Below are positions 33,867 through 43,000 of a DNA stretch of 53,070 nt, in pieces. The notes below the pieces were generated by a model that was not told the origin of the DNA, searched no databases, and saw nothing but the letters and a program-made list of their open reading frames with translations. The stretch's first letter is position 1; each line of letters opens with the position of its first letter. The stretch is from an uncultured Clostridium sp. (lineage in GTDB: Bacteria; Bacillota; Clostridia; TANB77; CAG-508), in contig USNR01000004.1 in the NCBI GenBank assembly GCA_900556135.1, forward strand, positions 1-53,070, given 5' to 3'. The position numbers and the translations under genes are program-made.

Positions 33867-35390
33867 CTAATCTTTACCTTCGTTTTCTTCTGGTTCTACA
33901 TCCTTTTTCTTTTCAGATCTCTTTTCTACTGGAATTCTTATAACAACTTCCGTTCCTTTTCCAAATACACTTTTAATATCTATGCTTCCATTATTTTGCT
34001 CTATTATTTCTTTGGCAATTGATAATCCTAAACCAGTACCTCCCATTTCTCTTGTACGAGCCTTATCAACTCTGTAAAATCTTTCGAACACTCTGCCCAA
34101 ATCTTCTTCTGGAATTCCTATTCCATTATCTATAATCTTTATATAAGCATCATTATAAACAAATCCTACATATATTTTTATTTCGCCTTTTTCTGGTGTA
34201 TACTTTATAGAATTAGACAACACATTCAAAATAACTCTTTCAATTCCACCTTTATCAGCTTTTACAGGAGGCACATCAGCTGTGACATAGCATTCCAACT
34301 TTTGCTCTTTCTTCTCAGCCTCTATTGCAAGTTTTTCTTCACACTCCTTAGCAAGCTCTCCTAAATCAAATTCCTTTACTTCTCTTACTACTCTATTGGT
34401 ATCATAACGTGATAATGTTAACAAGTCGCTAACAAGATTTGCCATTCTATTTCCTTCTGAAGAAATTACTCCTAAGAATTTGTCTTGTGTTTCTTTATCA
34501 TATTCTCCATCTGCTAAAGTATCTGCATATCCTATAATTGATGTTATTGGTGTTTTTAGTTCATGTGAAACATTCGCCACAAATTCTTTCCTCATATCGT
34601 CTAACTTCACATGCTCTGTAATATCTTGAATCACTGCAATAATTCCAGATGACACTTTATTTTCATCTTTATATGGTGCAAAAAATATGTTTACAGTTTT
34701 ATCTCCAATAGAAACTCTTTGTTCTGAAGCTGTCCAATTTTCTAAATACATTATTGTTTCCATGTTTATATCAAGATTTACTTTGTTAAATATCTTCTCA
34801 AAAGTATTATCCTCATCCTTTATTTCCAGCAAATTTTTAGCAGCTGGATTAATATGAGTAACATCTCCATTCGCATTAAAAGCAATTATACCATCAGTCA
34901 TGTGTAAAAGTATAGTTTCTATCTCTCTCTTTTGTCTATTTACCTCAGTTAAATTTTGCTTAAGCTCTCCTGTCATAATTTCTATTACATTTGTAAGAGA
35001 GTCAATTTCTGTATTTTTTCTCTTTCTTTTTTTAGCTTTTCTTTTTACATTTTTTATAGTTATTAATTCTACATTTTCGCCATTAGCTATTTTTTCTGCA
35101 TTTTTTATTAAATTATTAATTGGTTTAATAATAACCTTAATAACAAATACTCCCATCAAAATCATAATACAAGAAAATACTAATATTGCACCTAATATTA
35201 GTATTTTTGTTTGAGCTTGTCCAGCATTTAATAGCTGAACAAACTCAGAAGTAGTATTTATCTCTTGGCTTATACATGCAACTTTAGCTTGATTTATTAT
35301 ATCTGTAAAGAAGAATCCCAAACCTAATATAATAACAATTCCAACCATAAAAAACATTAAGATTATTTTTGTTTGTATATTTTTTACCAT
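33867..35390 (-). CDS. Sensor histidine kinase, WalK/PhoR type
   Basis: Membrane sensor of a two-component system, 507 aa. Helix 1 is residues 8-28, a short external loop of about 35 residues follows, and helix 2 is 62-88. HAMP (88-145) carries a striking basic insert (KRKAKKRKRK). A PAS domain is at 155-260, then HisKA with NVSHELKTP (His276) and HATPase with NVLSNSIKYTPE, IDNGIGIP and GTGLGLSIAKEI. The domain order matches WalK of Firmicutes, except that the extracellular sensor is tiny rather than a Cache/PAS domain. The C-terminus is acidic and low complexity. WalK versus PhoR is unresolved, and yycHIJ are absent. Confidence 0.9.
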   Translation of the reverse strand: MVKNIQTKIILMFFMVGIVIILGLGFFFTDIINQAKVACISQEINTTSEFVQLLNAGQAQTKILILGAILVFSCIMILMGVFVIKVIIKPINNLIKNAEKIANGENVELITIKNVKRKAKKRKRKNTEIDSLTNVIEIMTGELKQNLTEVNRQKREIETILLHMTDGIIAFNANGDVTHINPAAKNLLEIKDEDNTFEKIFNKVNLDINMETIMYLENWTASEQRVSIGDKTVNIFFAPYKDENKVSSGIIAVIQDITEHVKLDDMRKEFVANVSHELKTPITSIIGYADTLADGEYDKETQDKFLGVISSEGNRMANLVSDLLTLSRYDTNRVVREVKEFDLGELAKECEEKLAIEAEKKEQKLECYVTADVPPVKADKGGIERVILNVLSNSIKYTPEKGEIKIYVGFVYNDAYIKIIDNGIGIPEEDLGRVFERFYRVDKARTREMGGTGLGLSIAKEIIEQNNGSIDIKSVFGKGTEVVIRIPVEKRSEKKKDVEPEENEGKD

Positions 35391-35523
35391 TGCTTGTAGT
35401 AGTCCCTTTCCTTATCTATGTTGTATTTATTCTTGCAAAACTCCTATTGCCTTCAGTGTTTATTTATTACTCATCTTTTATATAATTTTCATATTTTAAA
35501 TTGCTGAAACTCATAGAATTTCA

Positions 35524-36249
35524 CTATTTTGAAGCTAAGTAATAACCAATACCTCTTTTATTAATTATTATTTTAGAATTTTTAGTACTATCTCCTAATT
35601 TTTCTCTAATCCTGCACACTGTAACATCAACAGTTCTTATATCTCCATAGTATTCGTAATTCCATACCTTTTCTAATAGGACCTCTCTTGTTACTGGTAC
35701 ACCAGGTTGCATTGCTAAATATTTTACTAATTCAAATTCTTTTGGTGTTAAAGATTTTACTTCGCCTTTTACTTTAACTTCAACTTTTTCCAAGTCTAGT
35801 TCCAAATCTCCAACAACAATTTTCCTAGCCTTTTCTTCTTCTTTTTGCTTGCTGTCTTTTTCATCATCTACTTTTCTTAAATTTGCTTTCACTCTAGCCA
35901 TTAATTCTCTTACACTAAAAGGCTTTGTAATATAATCATCTGCACCTAATTCTAATCCTATTATTTTGTCTATTTCTTCATCTTTTGCAGATAACATTAA
36001 AATTGGAACATTATATGCTTGTTTAACTCTTTTGCAAACTGTTAATCCGTCCATCTTTGGAAGCATAATATCTAAAAGAATTAAATTTGGTCTTTTTTCT
36101 AAAGCCATATTCAATCCCATTTCTCCATCAGTTGCTTCTAACGTATTATATCCTTCCTTTTTTAGATTATATACCAATATATCTATAATTGGTTTTTCAT
36201 CGTCTACAACAAGTATAGTTTTTTTATTTGGATCTAACTCTTCTTTCAT
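35524..36249 (-). CDS. OmpR/PhoB-family response regulator, WalR-like
   Basis: A receiver domain (about 10-125) with phosphoacceptor Asp60 in LILLDIMLPKMDG, acidic pocket VVDDEKP and the LSAKDEE switch, joined through a charged linker to a winged-helix DNA-binding domain (147-240, including SLTPKEFELVKYL and DIRTVDVTVCRIREKLG). Close to WalR in length (241 aa) and pattern. It is cotranscribed with the kinase (133-nt gap) and begins 25 nt after a membrane protein of unknown function. Confidence 0.92.
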   Translation of the reverse strand: MKEELDPNKKTILVVDDEKPIIDILVYNLKKEGYNTLEATDGEMGLNMALEKRPNLILLDIMLPKMDGLTVCKRVKQAYNVPILMLSAKDEEIDKIIGLELGADDYITKPFSVRELMARVKANLRKVDDEKDSKQKEEEKARKIVVGDLELDLEKVEVKVKGEVKSLTPKEFELVKYLAMQPGVPVTREVLLEKVWNYEYYGDIRTVDVTVCRIREKLGDSTKNSKIIINKRGIGYYLASK

Positions 36250-36274
36250 TAAAACTCTCCCTTTAAGTTATTTA

Positions 36275-37396
36275 CTATCTTTCCGTATCGTCTTCTTTTT
36301 CAGGCAAAACAGTTATAGTATTTTGAACTTCTTCATTATTCTTTTCTTCAAGCTCTTTTTGTAATGTCTCTTTTTGTTGTTCAGTAGTAGTTCCATCCAA
36401 CATTGGATTTTGGTAATCTTCTATAAATGTTTTAATTTCATTTTCTTTTTCTTGATCTACTGGTATTTGCTTACCCTCTTTGTTTGTAATTTCTATTTGC
36501 AATTTTCCATTTGAATCTCTCTCAGTACTTATTGTTATATCATTTACATCAATATCATCATATCTATCTGCAATTTCTTGTTTTATTTGTTGCAACCTTT
36601 CATTAACATTGGCTCTATGTTGTGTATCTGTAATTGCACCTTCTGTAGTTTGATTTTCAGCACTATCTTTCATTGATTCAAATACAATCTTTTTTCCATC
36701 TTCTAGTCCTATTTCATGACCTTTTTCATATCCAGCATCGTATCCTTTATCATAAGCTTCTGTTTTATCTTTCTCCCCTTGTTTAGTATGTGCATCTGCT
36801 AATTTCTTTGCTGAGACTCCTGCAATTGCAGTAATTGCCAATGTTCCAGCCACAGTCCTTAAAAGTCTCTTTTTAAAACTAGGCTTAGACTTCAACATTC
36901 TTTTTTCATTCTCACTAGCTGCTCTAGCTGCAGCCTCTCTTTTTTGCGCCTCTTCATAATTTTTTGCTACTCCTTCAAGCATCGCTTGAGAATATTTTTC
37001 ATCTGCATCTTTTCTTGCTTGTTCTTCTTGTCTTTTTGCAGCTTCTTCTCTTTCTGCATCTCTTTTATTAAAGATTCTAAGAATATCATCGTCACCCTCA
37101 AACCTAGGTGCATTTTTTATATTAAGTCTAGAACCAGCGAAACTGGCATCATCAGTTATTTTTCCTAATTCATCTTCATTTACTCCAGGCATCTTAAGTG
37201 TTTCCCAGTCATTTTTTGGCTCCGGTGCCACTTCTTGTGTAGATTCCTCTTGTACATTTTCTTCTTGTGTAGTTTTCTCTATAGTAGTCTTGTCTTTTCC
37301 TACATATTCACTTCTTCCAGGCATTTTAAAATTTTTCCAGCCATTTACCTCTCCATTTCTGTTTCCTTCTACATCAATTGATTCTTTTTCAGACAT
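36275..37396 (-). CDS. Uncharacterised single-pass membrane protein upstream of the two-component system
   Basis: I do not recognise this 373-residue protein. Residues 1-165 are charged and low complexity; the motif WKNFKMPG near the start recurs about 50 residues on as WETLKMPG. A run rich in Glu, Ala, Lys and Arg (about 110-165) looks helical. One hydrophobic helix (about 180-196, LLRTVAGTLAITAIAGVSA) follows a basic KKR stretch, so the N-terminus should be cytosolic. Outside are YDKGYDAGYEKGHEIGLEDG, a Y/H-x-x-G repeat, and a compact C-terminal domain of about 100 residues (ADRYDDIDVNDITISTERDS). ATG 37396 has GGAGG 8 nt upstream and a consensus promoter 40 nt further. First gene of the operon with WalRK, lepB, holB and ricT. 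Confidence 0.6.
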   Translation of the reverse strand: MSEKESIDVEGNRNGEVNGWKNFKMPGRSEYVGKDKTTIEKTTQEENVQEESTQEVAPEPKNDWETLKMPGVNEDELGKITDDASFAGSRLNIKNAPRFEGDDDILRIFNKRDAEREEAAKRQEEQARKDADEKYSQAMLEGVAKNYEEAQKREAAARAASENEKRMLKSKPSFKKRLLRTVAGTLAITAIAGVSAKKLADAHTKQGEKDKTEAYDKGYDAGYEKGHEIGLEDGKKIVFESMKDSAENQTTEGAITDTQHRANVNERLQQIKQEIADRYDDIDVNDITISTERDSNGKLQIEITNKEGKQIPVDQEKENEIKTFIEDYQNPMLDGTTTEQQKETLQKELEEKNNEEVQNTITVLPEKEDDTER

Positions 37397-37436
37397 ATAA
37401 TATTCCTCCGTTCTTTTTTTCTTTTTGTTTGGCTTT

Positions 37437-37465
37437 ATTATACCTCTACTCCATATAGTTGTCAA
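37437..37465 (-). promoter_or_regulatory. Consensus sigma-A promoter of the two-component operon
   Basis: TTGACA (37460-37465) and TATAAT (37437-37442), 17-nt spacer, a perfect match on the minus strand. It rules out the longer ORF start at 37465. Confidence 0.88.
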
Positions 37466-37571
37466 AGCTTTTTTAAAAAATTATTACAATTTTGTTACCA
37501 TTAATTACAATATTAAAACAAGTATGGTTTTGCAGTACATATTCACTCTCATTATTTTTATCCCAAAAATT

Positions 37572-37600
37572 CAAGGAATAAGCTTTAAGCCTATTCCTTG
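37572..37600 (-). terminator. Terminator of the glucan synthase locus
   Basis: CAAGGAATA (37572-37580) pairs with TATTCCTTG (37592-37600); on the minus strand it is followed by AATTTTTGGG, 32 nt after the stop at 37633. Confidence 0.7.
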
Positions 37601-37632
37601 TAGTTTTCAGTGCATATTATATTTCTATGTTG

Positions 37633-40086
37633 CTATATCTCAACTTTTATATTATATATTCCGCCATCTTTGTTTACCTTGATTTCTTCTCTGTCTAAAA
37701 CTTCCCCATTCATTATTATTTGTTTTTCTTTATTTCCACTTCTCTCCACTTTGATATTATATAAAGTTTCCCCACATCTTAATTTAACACTGTATTCATT
37801 CCAATTACTTGGAATATGTGGCTCTACTTTTAATATTCCATTTTCTATATTTATTCCTAATATATATTTCAGTCCACACATAAACATCCAACTGCTTGAT
37901 CCTGTATACCAAGTCCAGCCTCCTCTACCTGCTAGATTTGATTTTCCATATACATCAGCTGTCATCACATATGGTTCAACCTTGTATATATTTGCCGCTT
38001 CTCTTGTTCTGCTATGCTCTATAGGATTTATCATTCTAAAATACTCATATGCTTTATCATCCAAACCTAACATTGCAGTAGCTATAATTGCCCAAATAGC
38101 ACCATGTGTGTATTGTCCTCCATTTTCTCTAGTTCCTGGTATATATGATTTTATATATCCTGGTTCCAGTTTACTCTTTTCAAATGGTGGATCCAAAATC
38201 TTTATTATTCCAATAGACTTATCAATTAAGTGATTTTCTAAACTTTCCATTGATATATATTTTTTATCATTGTCACCTGCACCAGATATAACAGACCAAC
38301 TTTGAGATATGCTATCTATTCTACATTCTTCATTTTGCAAGCTTCCCAGAACTTCTCCATCATCCATAAATGCTCTTTTATACCATCTGCCATCCCAAGC
38401 ATTTGTATTTAACGCTTTTTTTAACTTTTCCATAACCTCTTTATACTTTTCTATTCGAAAATCCTGCTTCTTTTTATATTGTTCAATTATTTCTTCTTTA
38501 CTTTCAACATCATTTTCTTCCTTACCTATAACATTGATATCTATATTTTCCCTTTTATATTCACAAATCGGAATAAACTTCTTTAATACATCATACATAA
38601 AGAATCCAAGCCATACACTTTCACCTTTTCCTTTCACACCAACGTTGCTTAATGCATCATTCCAATCTCCAGAACCTATTAGTGGCAAATCATTTTCTCC
38701 AAATTTTAGTGAATGTTCAATAGCTCTTATACAATGTTCATATAAACTTTCTTTTATATCACTTTCTTTATGAATATCATACTTTTCTATTTCACTATCT
38801 TTTAATGTTTCTCCTTGCCTATATGGTGTTTGTTCATCTAATATTGAATAGTCCAATGTGTAACTAATATAATCTGCTGTTACATATGCCAGCCACAATA
38901 AGTCATCACTAAACATTGTTCTAATTCCACTTGAATTTTCTTCATGCCACCAGTGTTCAACATCACCTTCAATAAATTGATGTTTGCTATGCTTTAATAT
39001 TTGATTCCTTGTTATCTGTGGTGCAAAATACTTTATCGCCATTGAATCCTGTAATTGGTCTCTATAACCATATGCTCCTCCAGATTGATAAAAACCTGTT
39101 CTCGCATATAGTCTAGATACAATAGTTTGATATATTAGCCAACCATTCAATAATAAATTTGTAGACTCCATTGGCGTTTCTACCTGAACTCTATTAACAA
39201 TATTCTCCCAGTGTCTTTTTGTCTTTGCCAACTCTTCTCTACAATTATTTATATTAGAATACTTATATGCAACATCCTGACATTTTCCTATTTCTTCATC
39301 TGCACCTATTATTATTGATATATCTTTAGATGACATTGCATCAACTTTAATTTCCATTGATATTGCTACTATTCCATCTTCACCATATGAATTTTCCCTG
39401 TTTAACTCTATTTGATTCAGTCCATCTGGATTACTTAAATTTCCATTCTTAAAAAATGACGTTTTACTTCCAGTATATGAAACTATCTTTTCGCTACTGC
39501 TTATAAAAAATTTTTCCTTTATTTTTTCATTAGATACATTCTTCATCCAAATCATATTAGAACTTTGATTATATTCCAAATTGATTTTCCCATTAGATTT
39601 CATCTCATCTTCATCTAAAACTGGTTTTAAATAATACACAATTTTTAAATTTTTACTTTCCAACATTCTATTTTCCAAGTGTATTAAATTTACCTTTATA
39701 TTTTCCTCATTTGGTATATATATTTCAACTCTTTGCTCTATTCCATCACTATTATGCAAGTAGCTTGCATACCCAAATCCATAAGTTATATAATAGTCTC
39801 CATCATCTGGCATAGGGCTTAAGCCAGCAGACCACTTTTTATCTGTTTTCATATCTTTAAAATATATTACCTCTGATGGTGGATCTGTCACCTGACTATT
39901 AGACCATGCAGTTATTCTTTTTAATTTACAGTTATCCTTCCATGTATAGCCTCCCATACTTTCTGTTAAAAGTGTTCCAAACTGACCATTACTTAGTACA
40001 TGACTCCATACGGTTGGAAGTTTGTTATTTTTATTTACTTTTATTATATATTTTTTTCCGTCTCCGAGAGAAGCCTCCATACTCAT
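37633..40086 (-). CDS. GH94 phosphorylase-like C-terminal part of an NdvB-type cyclic glucan synthase
   Basis: An 817-residue ORF homologous to the C-terminal third of cyclic beta-1,2-glucan synthases. It starts inside the N-terminal beta-sandwich of GH94 (SMGGYTWKDN), then has the (alpha/alpha)6 domain with GAYGYRDQLQDSMA, HQFIEGDVEHWWHEENSSGIRT (split here as FIEGDVEHWWHEE and GIRTMFSDD), the catalytic-acid block GSGDWNDALSNVG, NGGQYTHGAIWA and GRGGWTWYTGSS. As a stand-alone gene it would need the ATG at 40086, which has no ribosome site. Fused in frame at about 40066 to the ORF upstream it gives about 2,790 aa, the usual NdvB length. I infer it is part of that gene. Confidence 0.85.
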   Translation of the reverse strand: MSMEASLGDGKKYIIKVNKNNKLPTVWSHVLSNGQFGTLLTESMGGYTWKDNCKLKRITAWSNSQVTDPPSEVIYFKDMKTDKKWSAGLSPMPDDGDYYITYGFGYASYLHNSDGIEQRVEIYIPNEENIKVNLIHLENRMLESKNLKIVYYLKPVLDEDEMKSNGKINLEYNQSSNMIWMKNVSNEKIKEKFFISSSEKIVSYTGSKTSFFKNGNLSNPDGLNQIELNRENSYGEDGIVAISMEIKVDAMSSKDISIIIGADEEIGKCQDVAYKYSNINNCREELAKTKRHWENIVNRVQVETPMESTNLLLNGWLIYQTIVSRLYARTGFYQSGGAYGYRDQLQDSMAIKYFAPQITRNQILKHSKHQFIEGDVEHWWHEENSSGIRTMFSDDLLWLAYVTADYISYTLDYSILDEQTPYRQGETLKDSEIEKYDIHKESDIKESLYEHCIRAIEHSLKFGENDLPLIGSGDWNDALSNVGVKGKGESVWLGFFMYDVLKKFIPICEYKRENIDINVIGKEENDVESKEEIIEQYKKKQDFRIEKYKEVMEKLKKALNTNAWDGRWYKRAFMDDGEVLGSLQNEECRIDSISQSWSVISGAGDNDKKYISMESLENHLIDKSIGIIKILDPPFEKSKLEPGYIKSYIPGTRENGGQYTHGAIWAIIATAMLGLDDKAYEYFRMINPIEHSRTREAANIYKVEPYVMTADVYGKSNLAGRGGWTWYTGSSSWMFMCGLKYILGINIENGILKVEPHIPSNWNEYSVKLRCGETLYNIKVERSGNKEKQIIMNGEVLDREEIKVNKDGGIYNIKVEI

Positions 40087-43000
40087 TAAAATATTTCAAT
40101 GAATTTTCATCAAATTCTGGATGTTTATAGTTTGTATTATCTTCATTTTCTATATAATAATCATTCTTGACATCATATCCAACTTGCCTTACTCTCTCTT
40201 TTATTAAACTCTCTATTTCTTGAATCTGTCCTGCCAAAGTTCCAGCTCCTGCATAAATTACAACAGATGCCTTATCTTCCAATAGCATTTTATCTTGCTT
40301 ATTGTTTATATTGTTTAAGCAATATATTCCACCTTTTACATTGAATAGATAACCTAAATTTTTATTTAATACAGCAGATTGTACGGCATCTTTAACAAAG
40401 CTTTCGTATCTTTCTTTCTCCTCATTCAATATTACCAAATCTATATCTATCCTCTTACTTCTGTAATATTCATACGCATTAATACATTCTTTAACTACAT
40501 CTATATCATTTACATCTTTTATTCTGACTAATAAAATTGGCAAATCTCCTGATATTCCAAATTTCCACAAACCTGATGTTGGATATATACTGCTAACAGA
40601 TGGTACATTGTTTTTTATATTCACTTTGCTTTGGAAAATTAAATATGATAATATCTTTTGATATACTTCTATATCTTTCCCTTTTATTCCTAAATATCTA
40701 GACTCCGCTTCCACTCGTGCTTTCGACAATTCAAATACTCTTTTTATATTTTCATTATTCCTAAATTTTGTAATATTTTTTATTGCATCTTCTTTACTTT
40801 CAGATACTGAAATCAGAAAATCAACAGCAATCTTTTCTTCTGGTTTTATATTTATAATTTTTTTCATTGCAATAATCGGATCAACCACGTTTTCTATTCT
40901 TCTTCTTAATGGCATAGAATTTTCTACTGCAATTGGCAAATTCAAATTACATCTTCCAAAGAACTTCTCTTTGTCTATCTCAAACTCTGTATCAGCTTTT
41001 TCGTCTCCCTCCTTATATAGCTTCACAGCCATATACAATTTCTTATCATCTTTATTTCTAACATTTCTTTTAACAACAATTGTATCTATAGCCTCAATAT
41101 ATTCATAAGACAAAAACAAATTATTAAATGCTTTATGTGCATAATCTTGCATTTTGTCTGACAACATTGGTTCCATATATGCTGTAACTTCCAGCGTCTG
41201 CTCAGTTATTCCATTATTAGATAATTCCAGTCTTCTAATCTCCACAGGTTCATCAGTATCTGTTATAACCTTTGTTATTGTTTCTGTTTGACCATCTGTC
41301 CTCGTAATTTTATTCATATCAGGATAAAAGCTTATAGTATATTTATCTGGCTTAGACATATATTTAGAATACGTATTTGTCCATATACGTTTGTTTTTTA
41401 TATCCTTTATATAAAATATAATTCCTTGTGCATCATCATCTGTACTTTTAAACCTATTAATCTGTACTCCATTATAATTACTATAGCCATTTCCATATTG
41501 GTCCATCACAATTGTATATTTGTCATTTGCAATTACATTTGATATATTCAAATTCTCATTAACATTATTATAATTTCTTAAACTATAATCTTCATAATCC
41601 ACATATTTTATTTTTTCAATCTTTTCTTTTTCTTCTTTAGTAATAACCATATTATCTGGCATTTTTTCTTCTAGAAGTATCTTTACAGATTGAATTTCTG
41701 GATTTCTCATAAAGCGTTTTTGTAAAATATTATCATTAAATAAATTGTTTAACGACAACAATATTAGCCCTTGATGATGAGCCATATATGTTTTTACAAC
41801 TTCATATTTTTCTTTTACTCTTGTAGGAGTAAAGTCAACAGACTCATAAAAACCATATTTATCATACATTCCTAATTTCTTTAATATTTTAATATTTGTT
41901 AAAACATCATTTATATTATTAGGTATTGCTAAAATTGTTCCATAGCTAGATACAACTATCTCATCTGCTAAACCTCTTTTTAATCCCAACCATGGAATTC
42001 CAAAAGCTTTATATTGGTAATTATTATACAAATCCTTTAAGTTAAAAGCCGCTTCTGAAAATCCCCAAGGTACTCCTAACCTCTCAGCATACGCTTTTTG
42101 ACTCATTATAGAAAACCTACAAGATTCATCTATTATGCTCCCCTCAAAATTTGGTATATTTATAGTTGGCATTAAATACTCAAAAGCTGTTCCGGACCAA
42201 GATATCAGTCCTTTATAATTATTTAATGTCGTTAATGTTCTACTTAAATTATTCCAATGTTTAGAAGATATATCTTTTTTTGCAATTGCAACTAAACTCG
42301 TCTGCCTTGCTTCAGAAGCCAATAAGTCATAATATGAATCTGTTAATTTATTTTCTTCAACATTATATCCAACAGAGAACAGTCTATTTCTTTCATCATA
42401 CAATTTACTAAAGTCGGTATCATCTATTATTTTTCTTATCATAATCATCATTGTTTCTATTTTTAAAATTGTATTTTCATCTCCAACATTTCTTTCTGTT
42501 ACAATACTTCTATCTATTTTATTTTTATTTGCTTTTTCATTTATTAAAGTAATTTTTTCTTTAGACTCCTCTAGGAATTGTTGTAATACATATAAATATC
42601 CTACAAAATTGCCACTATCAACAGATGATACATATTTAGGAACCAATGGCTCTAATGTCGTTATATTATACCAATTATAAAGATGTCCATTCCATTTTTG
42701 CAATTTTGCTATTGTATTTATCATATTTTCTAATAAATTTATTGTTTCTTCTAAACTCTCAAAATTCAAATCATAACCAGCAATAACTGCCAAAACTGCT
42801 AAGCCTATATTTGTAGATGATGTTCTATCTATAAATTTTATTTTTCTATCTTCCTGATAATTATCTGGTGGCAAATAATTATTTTTAGTGTTTAGGGTAT
42901 CTTTAAAATACATCCACGTTCTATATGCCGTATCAATTAAAAATGTTTTATCCTTTTCTGAAATCTTATCTATATTTATTTTACTACTATTCTTTTTACT

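Noticed and set aside
37610..38233. 207-residue plus-strand ORF
   Set aside because: Lies entirely antisense to the GH94 coding region, which has clear motifs; no ribosome site.
40080..40086. Independent start of the GH94 gene
   Set aside because: The two in-frame ATGs lack an SD, lie inside the upstream coding region, and the protein would begin in the middle of a beta-sandwich; one broken or recoded gene explains the data better.
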